DNA of 64,000 bases from Diplolepis rosae. Lineage: Eukaryota; Arthropoda; Insecta; Hymenoptera; Diplolepididae. Positions 12,240 to 22,325 of this stretch are shown piece by piece. A program made the translations under genes and the position numbers. Numbering within the stretch: the first letter of the stretch is position 1; each line of letters starts with the position of its first letter. The DNA is taken from NCBI GenBank assembly GCA_030998225.1, contig JAPYXD010000686.1, positions 3,720,001-3,784,000 on the forward strand. The letters run 5' to 3'. The notes under the pieces are model-generated. The model worked only from the letters and a program-made list of their open reading frames with translations. It was not told where the DNA came from and made no database searches.

Positions 12240-12890
12240 TTATGACAACGAAATATGTTTGTCTGGGCTTGTAGAGGAACTGGGTGCGGTTTCCCAATCT
12301 TGTGGTGTGCATGCTTCTCTTAATTTTTTCTGTGGTTGGCATTGGCTGGGGATATCCTCATCGGTTTCGTTGCTGCCTTCGCTGTCCAGTGGTTGTGGGA
12401 GGACATCAACGATCATTTGTTCGGGAGGTGACTCTTCTCCTTTGTTGTCGATAGACGGTAAGGCTTCGATACCCTCTCTGGCTAGTTTATCGACCATTTC
12501 GTTTTCTGGGATTCCTTTATGGCTTGGGACATGTTCCCAAATTACTTCCAAGGGTTCCAGGGCTGTTTTCATCTTTTGAAACTCGGATCCGTTCCTAACT
12601 GGTTTATTCTCGTACGTTTTCCAGTCGTTTGCCTCCCATTTTGGGATCCATTCTGTGGCACTGTTTACTAAAAACTTGGAATCAGTCTTTATCCTCAGCT
12701 TCTTGATACCAGCCCGTGAGCCTGTTGAGCTGATACGGTTGCTGCTTTAATTTCGGCTGAGTTGTTTGTTTGACGTCCCTGGGAGGGGCGTGAAATATTT
12801 AGCGGATGGTTCGGTCCAAACCAGACTCCTATTCCTGCCCTTGGTTCACCACGTCATTGTAACTGCACGCTCCGTTGCCGTAAACATCTA
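12240..12890 (-). pseudogene. Second RNase H domain, RNase H1-like
   Basis: A full RNase H fold lies between the gypsy RNase H and the integrase. In order it shows VYGNGACSYN near 12880, AGIGVWFGPNHPLNIS near 12810, GRQTNNSAEIKAA, IKTDSKFLVN near 12680, a Trp/Lys-rich handle (WIPKWEANDWKTY) and VPSHKGIPENEMVDKLAREG near 12500. This order, with the basic handle, is that of cellular RNase H1 and not of the short gypsy domain. Three of four catalytic carboxylates are kept (E in SAEI, D in TDS, D in MVDKLA). The first reads Asn where Asp is expected. Two frameshifts (about 12835 and 12708) break it. An acidic linker follows to 12240. Confidence 0.75.
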
Positions 12891-13690
12891 TATAAGTGTC
12901 CTGCAATGGGGCTGACCAAGGGCTTGGACCTGGAAGTCTAGGGGGTGCACTTTTAGGGGAAGTGTTGTCCGTTTTTGCTACAAGGGTTGGCTTTAAGTTC
13001 CGCCAAACACTACGGGATTCGCGAAACACTGGGGGGTCGGAGTCGTCACTATCCTCGTCATCTGACGATGGATCACTGGAAGAGTTTTCATTTAACGCTG
13101 GGGCCTCACTAATTCCTCTTCGTCTCGAAAGTCTTTTACCAATGCAACTTTCGTCAAGGTTGGTTGCTTTTGGTTCACCTTGGGGTTTGTGAGCTGCTTG
13201 GGGATTTTCAGGAGCCGAATCCTTTCTTGGCCTTCCCTGTCGTTTAGGTATTGCTCCGGTTGAGATGGACGGTTGTGGAGAAACTGTAGGTTTAGTTCTT
13301 ACTGCGTTGAAGGGGATGGATCGGGGTACAGAAGGTTTTCCTTTATTTCTTGGTGGCAACGCAGATTCCACACTGGATCTGGAAATGGATTGGTTCTTTG
13401 ACTGTATGAATTTCTTTGAGTTATGCGGCCAGTAGAATCTGAGGGTTCCTGACTTGTGGAGGAAGGTTCACCTCGACAAGGTTCTGCCCGCGATGCTCCG
13501 GAACGCGTTATTACTAATATCTTTCGGATGTCTGGAGGTTCTGATGCGGAGCTCTTAATGTCTGCAGAGTTGTTTTGCAGGGAAGAAGAATTGTAGGATT
13601 TATTGGAATCGTCAGAATTATAGGAGTCAGTTGAGTCAGAAGATTCTGAGTATTGTTCGTTAGCCACAGGGTTTCCTGACAAGGCTTCAA
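12891..13690 (-). pseudogene. Low-complexity polyprotein linker
   Basis: Ser/Asp/Pro-rich segment joining the two RNase H domains. The first half (about 13690-13370) is rich in SDS and SYNSDD patterns. The second (13371-12890) is Pro/Lys-rich with one AT-hook-like QGRPRK and a (SD)n acidic stretch. A frame change occurs near 13370. No domain is recognisable. Its length (about 260 residues) is far more than most Ty3/gypsy elements carry here. Confidence 0.5.
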
Positions 13691-14150
13691 CCCCCCTGTT
13701 CAGTTTCCCTTGTTTATACTCAAACTTATGTTGGTAATCCTGGAGTCTAAGTCGCCATCGCAGCAACCTTGCTCCTGGATTATTAATATAAGTTATCCAG
13801 TGAACTGGTTCGTAGTCGCAGGCCAGCACGAACTCCCTTCCATACAAATATGGGTGAAAGATCGTGACAGCGTACAACACCGCCAGACATTCCTTTTCTG
13901 ATTTCGAGTAGTTTTGTTCGCAGGAATTCATCACCTTGGAAAAGTAGGCGATGGGCATATCTACTCCATCATTTTCTTGGGTTAACATAGCCCCGACAGC
14001 ATGCTCAGAGTTTTGTCCCATTTTGTGTCCTTCTTCAGGACATTGGACAAGGATTTTTCTAGCCTTGCATAGTCTTTTATAAATCTCCTATAGTATCCTG
14101 AAAGGCCTAGGAATTATCGAATAGCCCGGACTGTCCTCGGTTTTGGGGAT
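13690..14150 (-). pseudogene. Ty3/gypsy RNase H, internally deleted
   Basis: First RNase H of the polyprotein. SEHAVGAML, then the Glu-containing KSEKECLAVLYAV, then the Asp-containing LACDYEPVHW, and near the end GVEALS where gypsy elements normally have an Asp. Upstream the frame carries the reverse transcriptase thumb (FLGLSGYYRRFI near 14100). It then jumps from KKDTKW directly into the RNase H, so the connection and the first catalytic strand are deleted. The domain is therefore non-functional in this copy. Confidence 0.75.
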
Positions 14151-14163
14151 TTTCTAATAGCGA

Positions 14164-14900
14164 CTATCTTAGCGGGGTTGGGTTTAATTTAACTCCATTA
14201 CGGCCGATTATATGGTCCAGATAAGCTACCTTGGTTCGTAAGAATTCACACTTATCCGGTTGAAGCTTTAGATGCGCTTCTCTTAGTCTATTGAACAGTC
14301 TTCTGGCTTTTGTATCGTGTTCTTCTAAGGTTTCTGAATGAATAACAATGTCATCCAGACAGACAAAAACTTTGGTCCCATGCATGCCCTTCAAAACGAC
14401 GTCCATGAGGCGTTGGAAGGTAGCAGGAGCATTTTTAATCCCCATTGGCATTCGCAGATACTCAAAGTGTCCACGGGGGGTCGAGAACGCCGTTTTTGAT
14501 CGATCGTCGGGATGCGCTTCTACTTGGTGGAAGCCACTGGCCAGATCAAACACAGAAAAGTACTGTGCATTCCCCAAGTGGTCTAAAATATCTGTGATGT
14601 TGGGCAAGAGGTAGGCATCCCCGATTACCTTTTCGTTGAGGGCTCTGAAATCAATAACAACTCTCCACTTCTTCTCTCCCGAGGCATCAAGCTTTTTTGG
14701 GACAATCCAAAGTGGAGAATTGCAAGAGGACTTAGAGTTACCAATAATCCCGCTGTCGTATTGTCTTTCAGTTTGCAGAATGACCTGGTCTATCGCATCG
14801 TGAGGATACCTATATTGTTTCTTGGCAATCACTTCGTTATCCATTGTTGGAATTCGGCGCTGGATCAGATGAGTGCTGCTAAGTCTCTCGCCATTTAGGT
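14164..14900 (-). pseudogene. Reverse transcriptase
   Basis: RNA-dependent DNA polymerase of the provirus, the best preserved piece (226 codons open, 14844-14164). Fingers and palm motifs are in order: SPLWIVPKK, WRVVIDFRALN (first Asp), FSVFDLASGFHQV, KTAFSTPRGHFEYLRMPMG, then the catalytic box FVCLDDIVIH, where Cys replaces the usual Tyr before LDD. The pre-RT segment (14900-14845) follows the shortened Gag directly, so the protease is missing. Confidence 0.9.
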
Positions 14901-14953
14901 GAAAAATATCAGCGTAGTCATCTGCCCACCTAAGGACGTAATCCTTCTCTTCA

Positions 14954-15707
14954 TTATTTAAATGAGAAAGGCGCAGGTTCCTTTTTACTCTTTCGGCACG
15001 CTCTGTATAAGAGCTCGGATGTTCCTGTATGAGAAGGGGTTTTGGTAGGTTGGATGGTATGGTGGGCGAGATGAGTAGGGGAACTGTGGTGGGTATGAAG
15101 GGTACTGTGGCGGGTATTGATGAAATGGTTGATGTGGAGGTGTTGGATTGAATGGGTTGGGGACTTCTGGTGCAACCTCGCCTTTTTCCCTTTCTCGTTT
15201 TGCCGCATGATGTGGTAAGATGACGCGGTGGGCCTTAGTCTTTCCGTTTGACTTAGTCTTTCCTCTATGTGGAGGGCATGTTCGAGGGCTTCACTAAGGT
15301 CCTTCGGATTTCTGGTGTCTACAAATGTAGGCATTTCGTCCGGGAGACCCTTAATGAAGGGGTCTAGTGCACAATCCACTACCGGTTTCATCATGATGGT
15401 ACTCTCACTTACTTCATGAGGAGTACCGGCATAATGAACCTGCGATGTCCTGTAAAAATTCCTTTAGTGGAGGATTTTTACCGTCAAATTGTGGTATGTG
15501 ATAGGTGCTTTGTCGAAGAGTCATGCACTCTAATACCGAGGCCATAGCCGCACTAGCATCTAAATTCATTGATTGATTAGGGGGCGCGATATTAGGGTTG
15601 GGTCCGGATAATGAATTAGTGATATTCGGGTATGCTTCAGTACTTGATTCGTCAGGGTCGTTACCGATTGGCTCCCTAAGATTACGGGTTCGATTGTCGT
15701 TCAACAT
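14954..15707 (-). pseudogene. Gag of the provirus, truncated
   Basis: Start at 15707 (MLNDNRTRNLREPIG), then a capsid segment with QFDGKNPPLKEFL. A frameshift near 15410 leads to a second open part (15394-14954) with FIKGLPDEMPTF, typical of gypsy capsids. The C-terminal part is His/Thr-rich and probably frame-shifted. No zinc knuckle and no protease active site follow. Sequence typical of the pre-RT region begins at once, so a deletion fused Gag to pol. Confidence 0.75.
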
Positions 15708-16126
15708 TTTAAAATGTGCTGAAAATCCGGAAAATTCGACGTAAATTTTGAAAGGTTGTAAACGTTTATTTTTAAATAGGTTTTTGTGTTCCTATGGGTG
15801 GACAAACTTATGAGTACAGTGATATGCCTATAATAGAATATATATATACACAGACACTTATGCATACAAATAAAAAAAAAACAATATACAGGTGAAAGAG
15901 AAAGAGAAAAAAAATGTACTTGATAGTAGCCTGTTATTAGAACTGGGAATCTTCAGCTTGCAGTGAACTTTGTTGTTTTTTTTTTATTATTTTTTTTTAT
16001 TATTATTTCAGCTGAGGCAAATTCAAGAGCCTCAAAATTGTGTCCTCGCTAGAAGTGGAAAAAAAAGAGAAAGGGTGACCTTGAACCTTTTCTGGCGTCT
16101 TAATGTTGGATGGTGCAGGAATCGGA
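15708..16126. other. Leader upstream of gag, no gene
   Basis: AT-rich spacer with a (TA)n run near 15840, a purine-rich GAAAGAGAAAGAG block near 15896 and a long T/A tract at 15975-16010. No primer binding site or ORF was recognised. Confidence 0.4.
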
Positions 16127-16549
16127 TTACTCTGACATTTGTTCAGTTTCTGATTCTGAATAAATTATGATAGTTTCAGCGTCAGAAATTTCGTTCTCCG
16201 AAATACACCTATTTGGGGCCCTTCCGATATTAACTTGGTTTATTTCACGTGGGGGGTGGTTCTCCTCTCTATAAGCTTGCCTTCTTTGTTCAAGGGCCTC
16301 ACTGATTTCCAAATCTATTATTGTAATTTGAGGGACTTCGCGCGTGATTTCAGGTGCAAGCACTTCTGTCCGTTGGTCAAGTAGCACCGCACACACTGGA
16401 ATGTTTCTTTCGACAGGAAATACTAGATTTTGATACAGTGATGAGTATTTAGGTGTGCCTTGATGTTTTTTACCGGAACGTTTTCCCCTTTTGGGTGGTT
16501 CCCGAAGAATAGGATTTTTCTGACAGGACATAGAGTAATGAGTATTCAA
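16127..16549 (-). CDS. Uncharacterised 140-residue ORF upstream of gag
   Basis: Open frame from an ATG at 16549 to a stop at 16127, the only uninterrupted frame in the 3-kb leader. The N-terminal third is basic (PPKRGKRSGKKHQ) and the rest is acidic, ending in SESETEQMSE. There is no membrane segment and no known motif. Its 5' end overlaps the first leader repeat. It could be an accessory protein of the provirus or a displaced Gag N-terminal piece. The absence of stops in an otherwise decayed element is mildly in favour of coding, but 140 codons can occur by chance. Confidence 0.35.
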   Translation of the reverse strand: MNTHYSMSCQKNPILREPPKRGKRSGKKHQGTPKYSSLYQNLVFPVERNIPVCAVLLDQRTEVLAPEITREVPQITIIDLEISEALEQRRQAYREENHPPREINQVNIGRAPNRCISENEISDAETIIIYSESETEQMSE

Positions 16550-17102
16550 ACGCTCGACGTGGACAACAGAGCCTACGTCTCACGTACGTACCACAGAGCG
16601 GAAGAATTTTTCAGAAGATTCAAATCAAAAGGGAAATTTTGATTTGAGTTTTCCTCTCTTTACTCTATGGAAAAAGGGGAATAAGTAATTCAAACGCTCA
16701 ATGTTGACAACAGAGCCTATGTCTTACGTGCGCACTACAGAGCGAAAGAACCACTAGAATTTTGATTGAATAAAAACTCAATCAAAACTCTGTTACATTA
16801 TTCTCCTTCCACCGGTATGTGGTATAGAAATACATGAACGGGAATTCAGTATTTTCAGACGATATTATTCATTCAGAAGGATCACACATATCATCAATCG
16901 AAAATATAAAGATCGACTAGATATTTACGTGGATTGAATTTGTAGGTAATAGGACATAGAATAATGAGTATTCAAACGCTCAACGTTGGCAACAGAGCCT
17001 ATGTCTCACGTACGCACTACAGAGCGAAAGAACCACAAGAATTTTGATTGAATAAAAACTCAATCAAAACTCCGTTACATTATTCTCCTTCCACCGGTAT
17101 AT
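16530..17102 (-). repeat. Three leader repeats with hairpins
   Basis: A segment starting near ATTCAAACGCT, then ACAACAGAGCC and CACAGAGCG or ACTACAGAGCG, occurs at about 16539, 16688 and 16970. The second and third also share 60 more bases ending in TTCTCCTTCCACCGGTAT. After each core lies an inverted repeat able to fold: TTTTGATTGA/TCAATCAAAA in copies two and three, CAAATCAAAA/TTTTGATTTG in copy one. The stem arms differ between copies while pairing is kept. Confidence 0.6.
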
Positions 17103-17590
17103 AAGATTTACAGAAGAAAACCCTGACAACAAGTATTTGTTGTAGGCCTGGGATTAATCGTAGATTATTAGAGAAGGTAAAAACAATAAATGATTCTAAA
17201 AGAGAAATATGCAATAAGGGCTTGGTAAGAGCTAATAAATGAGTATCTTCAATACTTGGAGGTGGACGCTTTTTGAGACTCTCGTTTCTCCTTCTGGAAT
17301 TTCTTTAAATTAATTTCTGCCTTATCGAGCACATTTTCAAAAAAAATTGAAAATTCTTCAAAATTATTTATCTCTCTGATTTCGAACTCCTGCGGGTTGA
17401 AAGTTTGGGTTGAGCCTCGGGTGTTATGCTACTAAGAGGTTCCCCAGAATCACGAGGAGTGTCTCTCACTTTATCCAACCTCTGGTCAAATTTTTCTCTT
17501 GCTTATCGACCCGCACGCGATCTATGTTTGCGCTTACAATCTTGATTAGCGATAGGTGGGGACATATGGAAGAGTCCAGAAGAAAAATTT
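17103..17590. other. No gene seen
   Basis: Spacer between the hairpin repeats and the tandem array. It has short purine-rich stretches and no supported frame. Confidence 0.4.
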
Positions 17591-18632
17591 GAATTCAAAA
17601 GTTAATGATAACAAAAATTGAAGTTTAAAATTCAGCCTCTCTGCTAAAGAGCACAAGAGCTTGAATTTCAGAATTAACTTTCTGCTAAAGAGCACAAAAG
17701 TGAATTCTCAAAAACTTAATTTTTGATTGGAAAGAAGGGATTATTTTGTTCCTTTCGAATTAAGGCTTTTTGCTAAAGAGCACAAAAGATTTAATTATAA
17801 GATTGACACTCTGCTAAAGAGCACAATAGTAAATCTTTAATGAAAGAAAATGTGAATAAAAATTGATGTTTAAAATTCAGTCTCTCTGCTAAAGAGCACA
17901 AGAGCTTGGATTTCAGAATTAACTTTCTGCTAAAGAGCACAAGTGTGAATTCTCAAAAACTTAATTTTTGGTTGGAAAGAAGGGATTATTTTCTTTCTTC
18001 CGAATTAAGGTTTTCTGCTAAAGAGCACAAAAGATTTAATTCTAAGATTGACACTCTGCTAAAGAGCACAAGAGTAAATCTTTAATGAAAGAAAATGTGA
18101 ATAAAAATTGAAGTTTAAAATTCAGTCTCTCTGCTAAAGAGCACAAGAGCTTGGATTTCAGAATTAAATTTCTGCTAAACAGCACAAGTGTGAATTCTCA
18201 AAAACTTAATTTTTGATTGGAAAGATGGGATTATTTTCTTCCTTTCGAATTAAGGCTTTCTGCTAAAGAGCACAAAAGATTTAATTCTAAGATTGAAACT
18301 CTGCTAAAGAGCACAAGAGTAAATCTTTAATGAAAGAAAATGTGAATAAAAATTGAAGTTTAAAATTCAGTCTCTCTGCCAAAGATCACAAGAGCTTGAA
18401 TTTCAGAATTAACTTTCTGCTAAAGAGCACAAAAGTGAATTCTCAAAAACTCAATTTTTGATTGGTAAGAAGGGATTATTTTCTTTCTTCCGAATTAAGG
18501 CTTTCTGATAAAGAGCACAAAAGATTTAATTCTAAGATTGACACTCTGTTAAAGAGCACAAGAGTAAATCTTTAATGAAAGAAAATGTGAATAAAAATTG
18601 AAGTTTAAAATTCAGTCTCTCTGCCAAAGAGC
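17591..18632 (-). repeat. 245-bp tandem array with nested hairpin motif
   Basis: Four complete units and a partial fifth, with anchors AAAATTCAG at 17627, 17872, 18117, 18362 and 18607, so the period is exactly 245 bp. Each unit contains four copies of TCTGCTAAAGAGCACAA. In every copy TGCT pairs with AGCA around an AAAG loop, and the flanking arms also pair although their sequence differs (CTCT/AGAG, ACTTT/AAAGT, CTTT/AAAG, ACTC/GAGT). The array lies in the presumed 5' leader of the provirus, and the last unit breaks off at 18632. Confidence 0.9.
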
Positions 18633-18720
18633 TATTTGCGAGTCGCGCATAGCACACGCGCACACAAGTACTGTTTTTGCCACTTTCTGTTAGGTTTAAT
18701 AAGAAAAAATAACGGTTGGC

Positions 18721-20224
18721 TTTTAACCAGAAAGGGGTTGAGTGCTTTTAAACTCGCCCTTTTCGTCACTAGAATTTTCCTATTAAATCTAATTACAATA
18801 TTTTATGAAAAATTATCACTACCGTTTTGAGATGCGGTAGTATTAGTTTTTCCGCGATTTCGCGCACCTTATTGCCGTTTTTTTATTTAACGAATTGGAC
18901 TTTGAAATAGTTCGCCGATGAAAGATATATTAAAAATATATATTGTATACTTCAATATATCTTATATGTATTGCTTCCGTCCAGATGAAGTCTTTTGTGT
19001 TTTACGTCCGCCCGACACGATTCCAAAAATATAATTTCGTTAGAAAGAGTTTCACGGGTTCAATCAACTAACGAGGACCTAGGAACTGTCGATCTAGACC
19101 GCAGGCGGGCACGATAAAAGAAAAATGTTTTCTTTATTATTCTAAGGTCTGAATCCGGTCAAGACACTCAGAAGACTGCGAATTTGTTTTCTAGAATGCA
19201 ATTATTTCTCCCCTCTTTCTACACCTATCGTGAGAAAGGAAATGTGCTCATCAATTTTTAGTATTTGATGCATGGTCATCAAATTGTAGAAACAATTTTA
19301 GTTTCCAATATATTTCAGAGTAAATCGAAATATATATATTTAATTAGTCTGGGCTTGTAATATATAAGTGGATTAAAGTTTTAACATAATTATTCAAGTA
19401 TTCAAATGAGCGTTGGGTCTGAGTTACAAAAAGCACGTGGCTTTTGTGGCGGGAGATCAGCTGGCTAAAGCATTTGAGCAAGGATAGGTGTATGAGGCGG
19501 AGATGCAATTATGAGATGAATGCTAGCCTCGCAATGCGCAGCAGAGCGCATCAAGATTTTCTAAAAGAGACCAGTATATTAGGCATGTGCATAGGCGAAC
19601 GAATGGAGAAATTGACAAACGGCAGAAAGCTGTTGCGAGAAACAGTGCATGGGTGCACGTGTACTAGATATCTCTCTCTCTCTCTCTTTTCCTCTCTCCT
19701 TCGTTCTCTTTTTCCTCTTATATTCGTACATTCTATCGCAAGTATGCTATTGCTTAGTCCTTTTCCTATTCTATTCTTTTTCTGTTCATCCTAATTCTTA
19801 TATCATCGCTCTCACTTTACACTCATTCTTCGCTTTTCTCTTATTTCATACCTTTTCAGATCATACCGATCGAGCGCCTATGCACTCTCGCTATCAATTA
19901 ATCTAGGTTATAAAACATTAATGCATCTGAAAAACAAAAGGGTGAAATAGTCTTATATTTTGAAAGTTTTATTCAAACTTTTAAAAGTTTAATTTCAATG
20001 TATTTAAATAATTAGAATACGAATTACTCTACGTCTCACGACCAGCTCGCATGACCAAAAATGCTGAATTGCATTTGCCACTGGAATGCAATCAGGTTAC
20101 GAACGTTCAAAAGTGTGCAGTTTATTCACTTCTAAAGTAATTGATATTCCATAAATCAGGTTTTGTATATTAATAAAAACATTTTCCAAAAAAAAGTATT
20201 GCACACTTTGGACCACCCGTAACA
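18721..20224 (-). repeat. 1.5-kb direct repeat B, right copy (candidate 5' LTR)
   Basis: Direct partner of 7704-9278. Both start TTTTAACCAG and end CCGTAACA or CCATAACA. It contains an 80-base insertion at about 18899-18979 (rich in ATATATT) that is absent from the left copy, and lacks the left copy's 155-base segment. The inner edge (18719-18720) reads GC where the left copy has TG. The sequence beyond it does not look like a tRNA primer site. Confidence 0.6.
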
Positions 20225-20232
20225 TTTTCATA

Positions 20233-20545
20233 CCTCTTTTTATTTTTATATTCGATTTTTAAGCAAAAAATAAGCAAAATACGAGAGAACATAAGATGAA
20301 CTAATCTGTAGAACTCATTTTTATTGTGAAAAATGGTATCGACTGTTTTCTTGATAAAATCAAAAATACGACTGTTATTCGCGATACAAGAAATCATTCC
20401 TTAATTCAAGATGGTGGACAACCTGCAAAGGGATGATGGTCAAAAACTTGGATTTAAGCTTTCTATATGGTACCCTAAAGATGGCAAAAAAAATCTTTCT
20501 TACCCAATGAATTGCAATAATAAAACCTAAATATACTGAACTATG
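20233..20545 (-). repeat. Inverted repeat A, right copy
   Basis: Reverse complement of 6651-6977, beginning only about 8 bases beyond repeat B. The tight abutment suggests that one repeat inserted into the other, or that both belong to one composite unit. Confidence 0.75.
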
Positions 20546-21300
20546 AACGATGATCATTTGATCCGAACTTAAAACGAGGAACCTTCGATCAAAGTAAGTA
20601 TTTACGTAGTTGTGACGTAACATTATAACTAATAATAAAATAATGACATTAATTGTTATATTGTAATTGATATAATATTTGTTGTTAATCATGTATTGTG
20701 TTACAATCATATTAATAATAATAGGCAAAATAACATTTGTTGTTGCGTTGCAATATAAAAATGTAATAGCTGCTGTTGATCATTAATCAATCTCTGTATA
20801 CTTACAACAATAATATTAATAATAATGACAATGACCTTAGTTGTTTATTGTTTTTAGTAAAATATAATATTTGTTGTGAGCTGTGAATCATCAATTATAT
20901 TTTGTTCATTGTTATAATTTGATATTTTAATTAGTAATAACAATAATATTACCAATAAGAACAATTTCATAATTTAGATGAAATTAATATCTTTGATTGT
21001 CATGATAATAACAATCATGTATACATGACAATAGTGATAAAAAATAGTTATAATGATGATAATAATAAAATAATATAATAATAGTCATGAATACGTGACG
21101 TGACAATGGTAATAATAATAATAATTTCAAATTATTGAGTTGAGTTCAAAAGCGTCTTTTTTCACTGAAAGATATGAAATTCTTCAAATTTTGAATAATA
21201 ATGATGTTATTGATAATAATATAATATAATAATAGTCATGGATACGTAACACACCTATAAAGTAAGTCGCATTTCTGAAATAGAGACTAATTAATGAAAA
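20546..21300. repeat. TAA/ATA-rich repeat, also near 46600
   Basis: Low-complexity region dominated by TAATAA and ATAATAATG. The part around 20875-20975 (TTGTTGTGAG, ATCATCAATTATATTTTGTT, TAATAACAATAATATTACCAATAAGAAC) recurs at about 46683-46778, so it is a dispersed repeat and not only a simple microsatellite. No genes. Confidence 0.6.
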
Positions 21301-21562
21301 GGAGACCACAATAGTCGATTTCACTATCTTCAAAAGCTTTTTTGAAGGCTGTTCGGTCCTTGGAAAGTTCTTCTACCATGTAGTAGGGTGTTTGATATTG
21401 ACGTGACATTTCCATGAGAGGTCGCCACTAATTACATACGGCTATCATTATTAACAAGTTCCATCCTTCAAACATCTTCTGTCAAAATTTGAGTCATATC
21501 CATTCAATTAGTTTACAAGTTACAGTGTTTGAAAGCAACCAACCTTTGAATTTTTTGCAAAG

Positions 21563-22320
21563 ATGGTAGAAAGTGAATTTCGTGTGTTAATTAAACATTA
21601 CTTTTTGCGTGTAAAAACCCCATCAGAAACCAAGGCCAAGCTTGATAAATATTATCTGGAAACTGCTCTGTCGTATGAAATGTTTTGAATGAGCCGAAAG
21701 TGAAAGTGCGTGTGATAGATGTGATCTTAACCATCACAACTAAGTGTGTGGTCTATATTTTGCATACACATTTGTGCATGAGAAAGCTCTGTGCAAGATG
21801 AGTGCCACAGTTGCTCACAATTGACGAAAAAAATATGCGTATGATCACTTTGGAGTAAAATTTGGCCTATTTTAACCGCAATCTGAAAGAGTTTTTACGT
21901 TGTCTTGTGACGTTGATGAAATTAGGAAGAAGCGGCCCAATTTGAAAACGGAAAAAATCATTCTTCAAGATGACAATGCACCGTCTCACGCATCGAACAT
22001 TGCATAGGCAAAGAAGCATGAATTGGGTTACGAATAGCATCTGCATTCACCGTAATCTCCAGACCTGTCCCCTTAGCAATTATTTTCTGCTCCCAAACCA
22101 CAAGAGATGGCTGTGTGGTAGGCGTTTTGAGTCTGAGTTTTGAGTTTGAGCAAAATATCAAAAATGTGGATGTGACAATCAATTTAATGAGGGCACGCAC
22201 GTAGTGATGGACTGACCTCTCCTGCTTTAAAAGCATTTTTTTCAAAATGCTATTTTCAAAGTTAATGTGCATGATTGACAAAAAACTACTTCACCTAAAG
22301 AGATTTTTCAGAAAGTCTTC
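21563..22320 (+). pseudogene. Mariner-type transposase, heavily decayed
   Basis: The frame starts at the ATG near 21563 with SEFRVLIKHYFLR and ETKAKLDKYY, the N-terminal helix-turn-helix of the mauritiana-like mariner group. A stop follows within 45 codons. A deletion then joins pieces matching the central part (LCARWVPQLL-like and LQDDNAPSHASN, the second catalytic Asp near 21970), again with stops. The end is cut by the left boundary of Element I at 22326. No TIRs were found. Confidence 0.75.
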
Positions 22321-22325
22321 GATTT

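Larger units (their letters stand above)
7704..20224 (-). mobile_element. Decayed errantivirus-like endogenous provirus
   Basis: Read on the minus strand the order is repeat B, a long leader with repeats, an uncharacterised ORF, gag, reverse transcriptase, RNase H, linker, second RNase H, integrase, env, repeat B. This is the Ty3/gypsy order with an insect-type fusion envelope. All genes carry frameshifts or stops. Two internal deletions are evident: the Gag zinc finger and protease are gone between 14954 and 14900, and the connection segment before the first RNase H is gone near 14040. No primer binding site was recognised beside the right-hand repeat, so the outer limits are provisional. 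Confidence 0.65.

Noticed and set aside
12896..13192. Plus-strand frames opposite the provirus pol and env genes
   Set aside because: They are antisense shadows of minus-strand retroviral sequence without motifs of their own.
17591..18632. CRISPR-like regular repeats
   Set aside because: The spacers between the 17-base motifs are themselves repeated every 245 bp, and the setting is a eukaryotic retroelement, so it is a tandem satellite.
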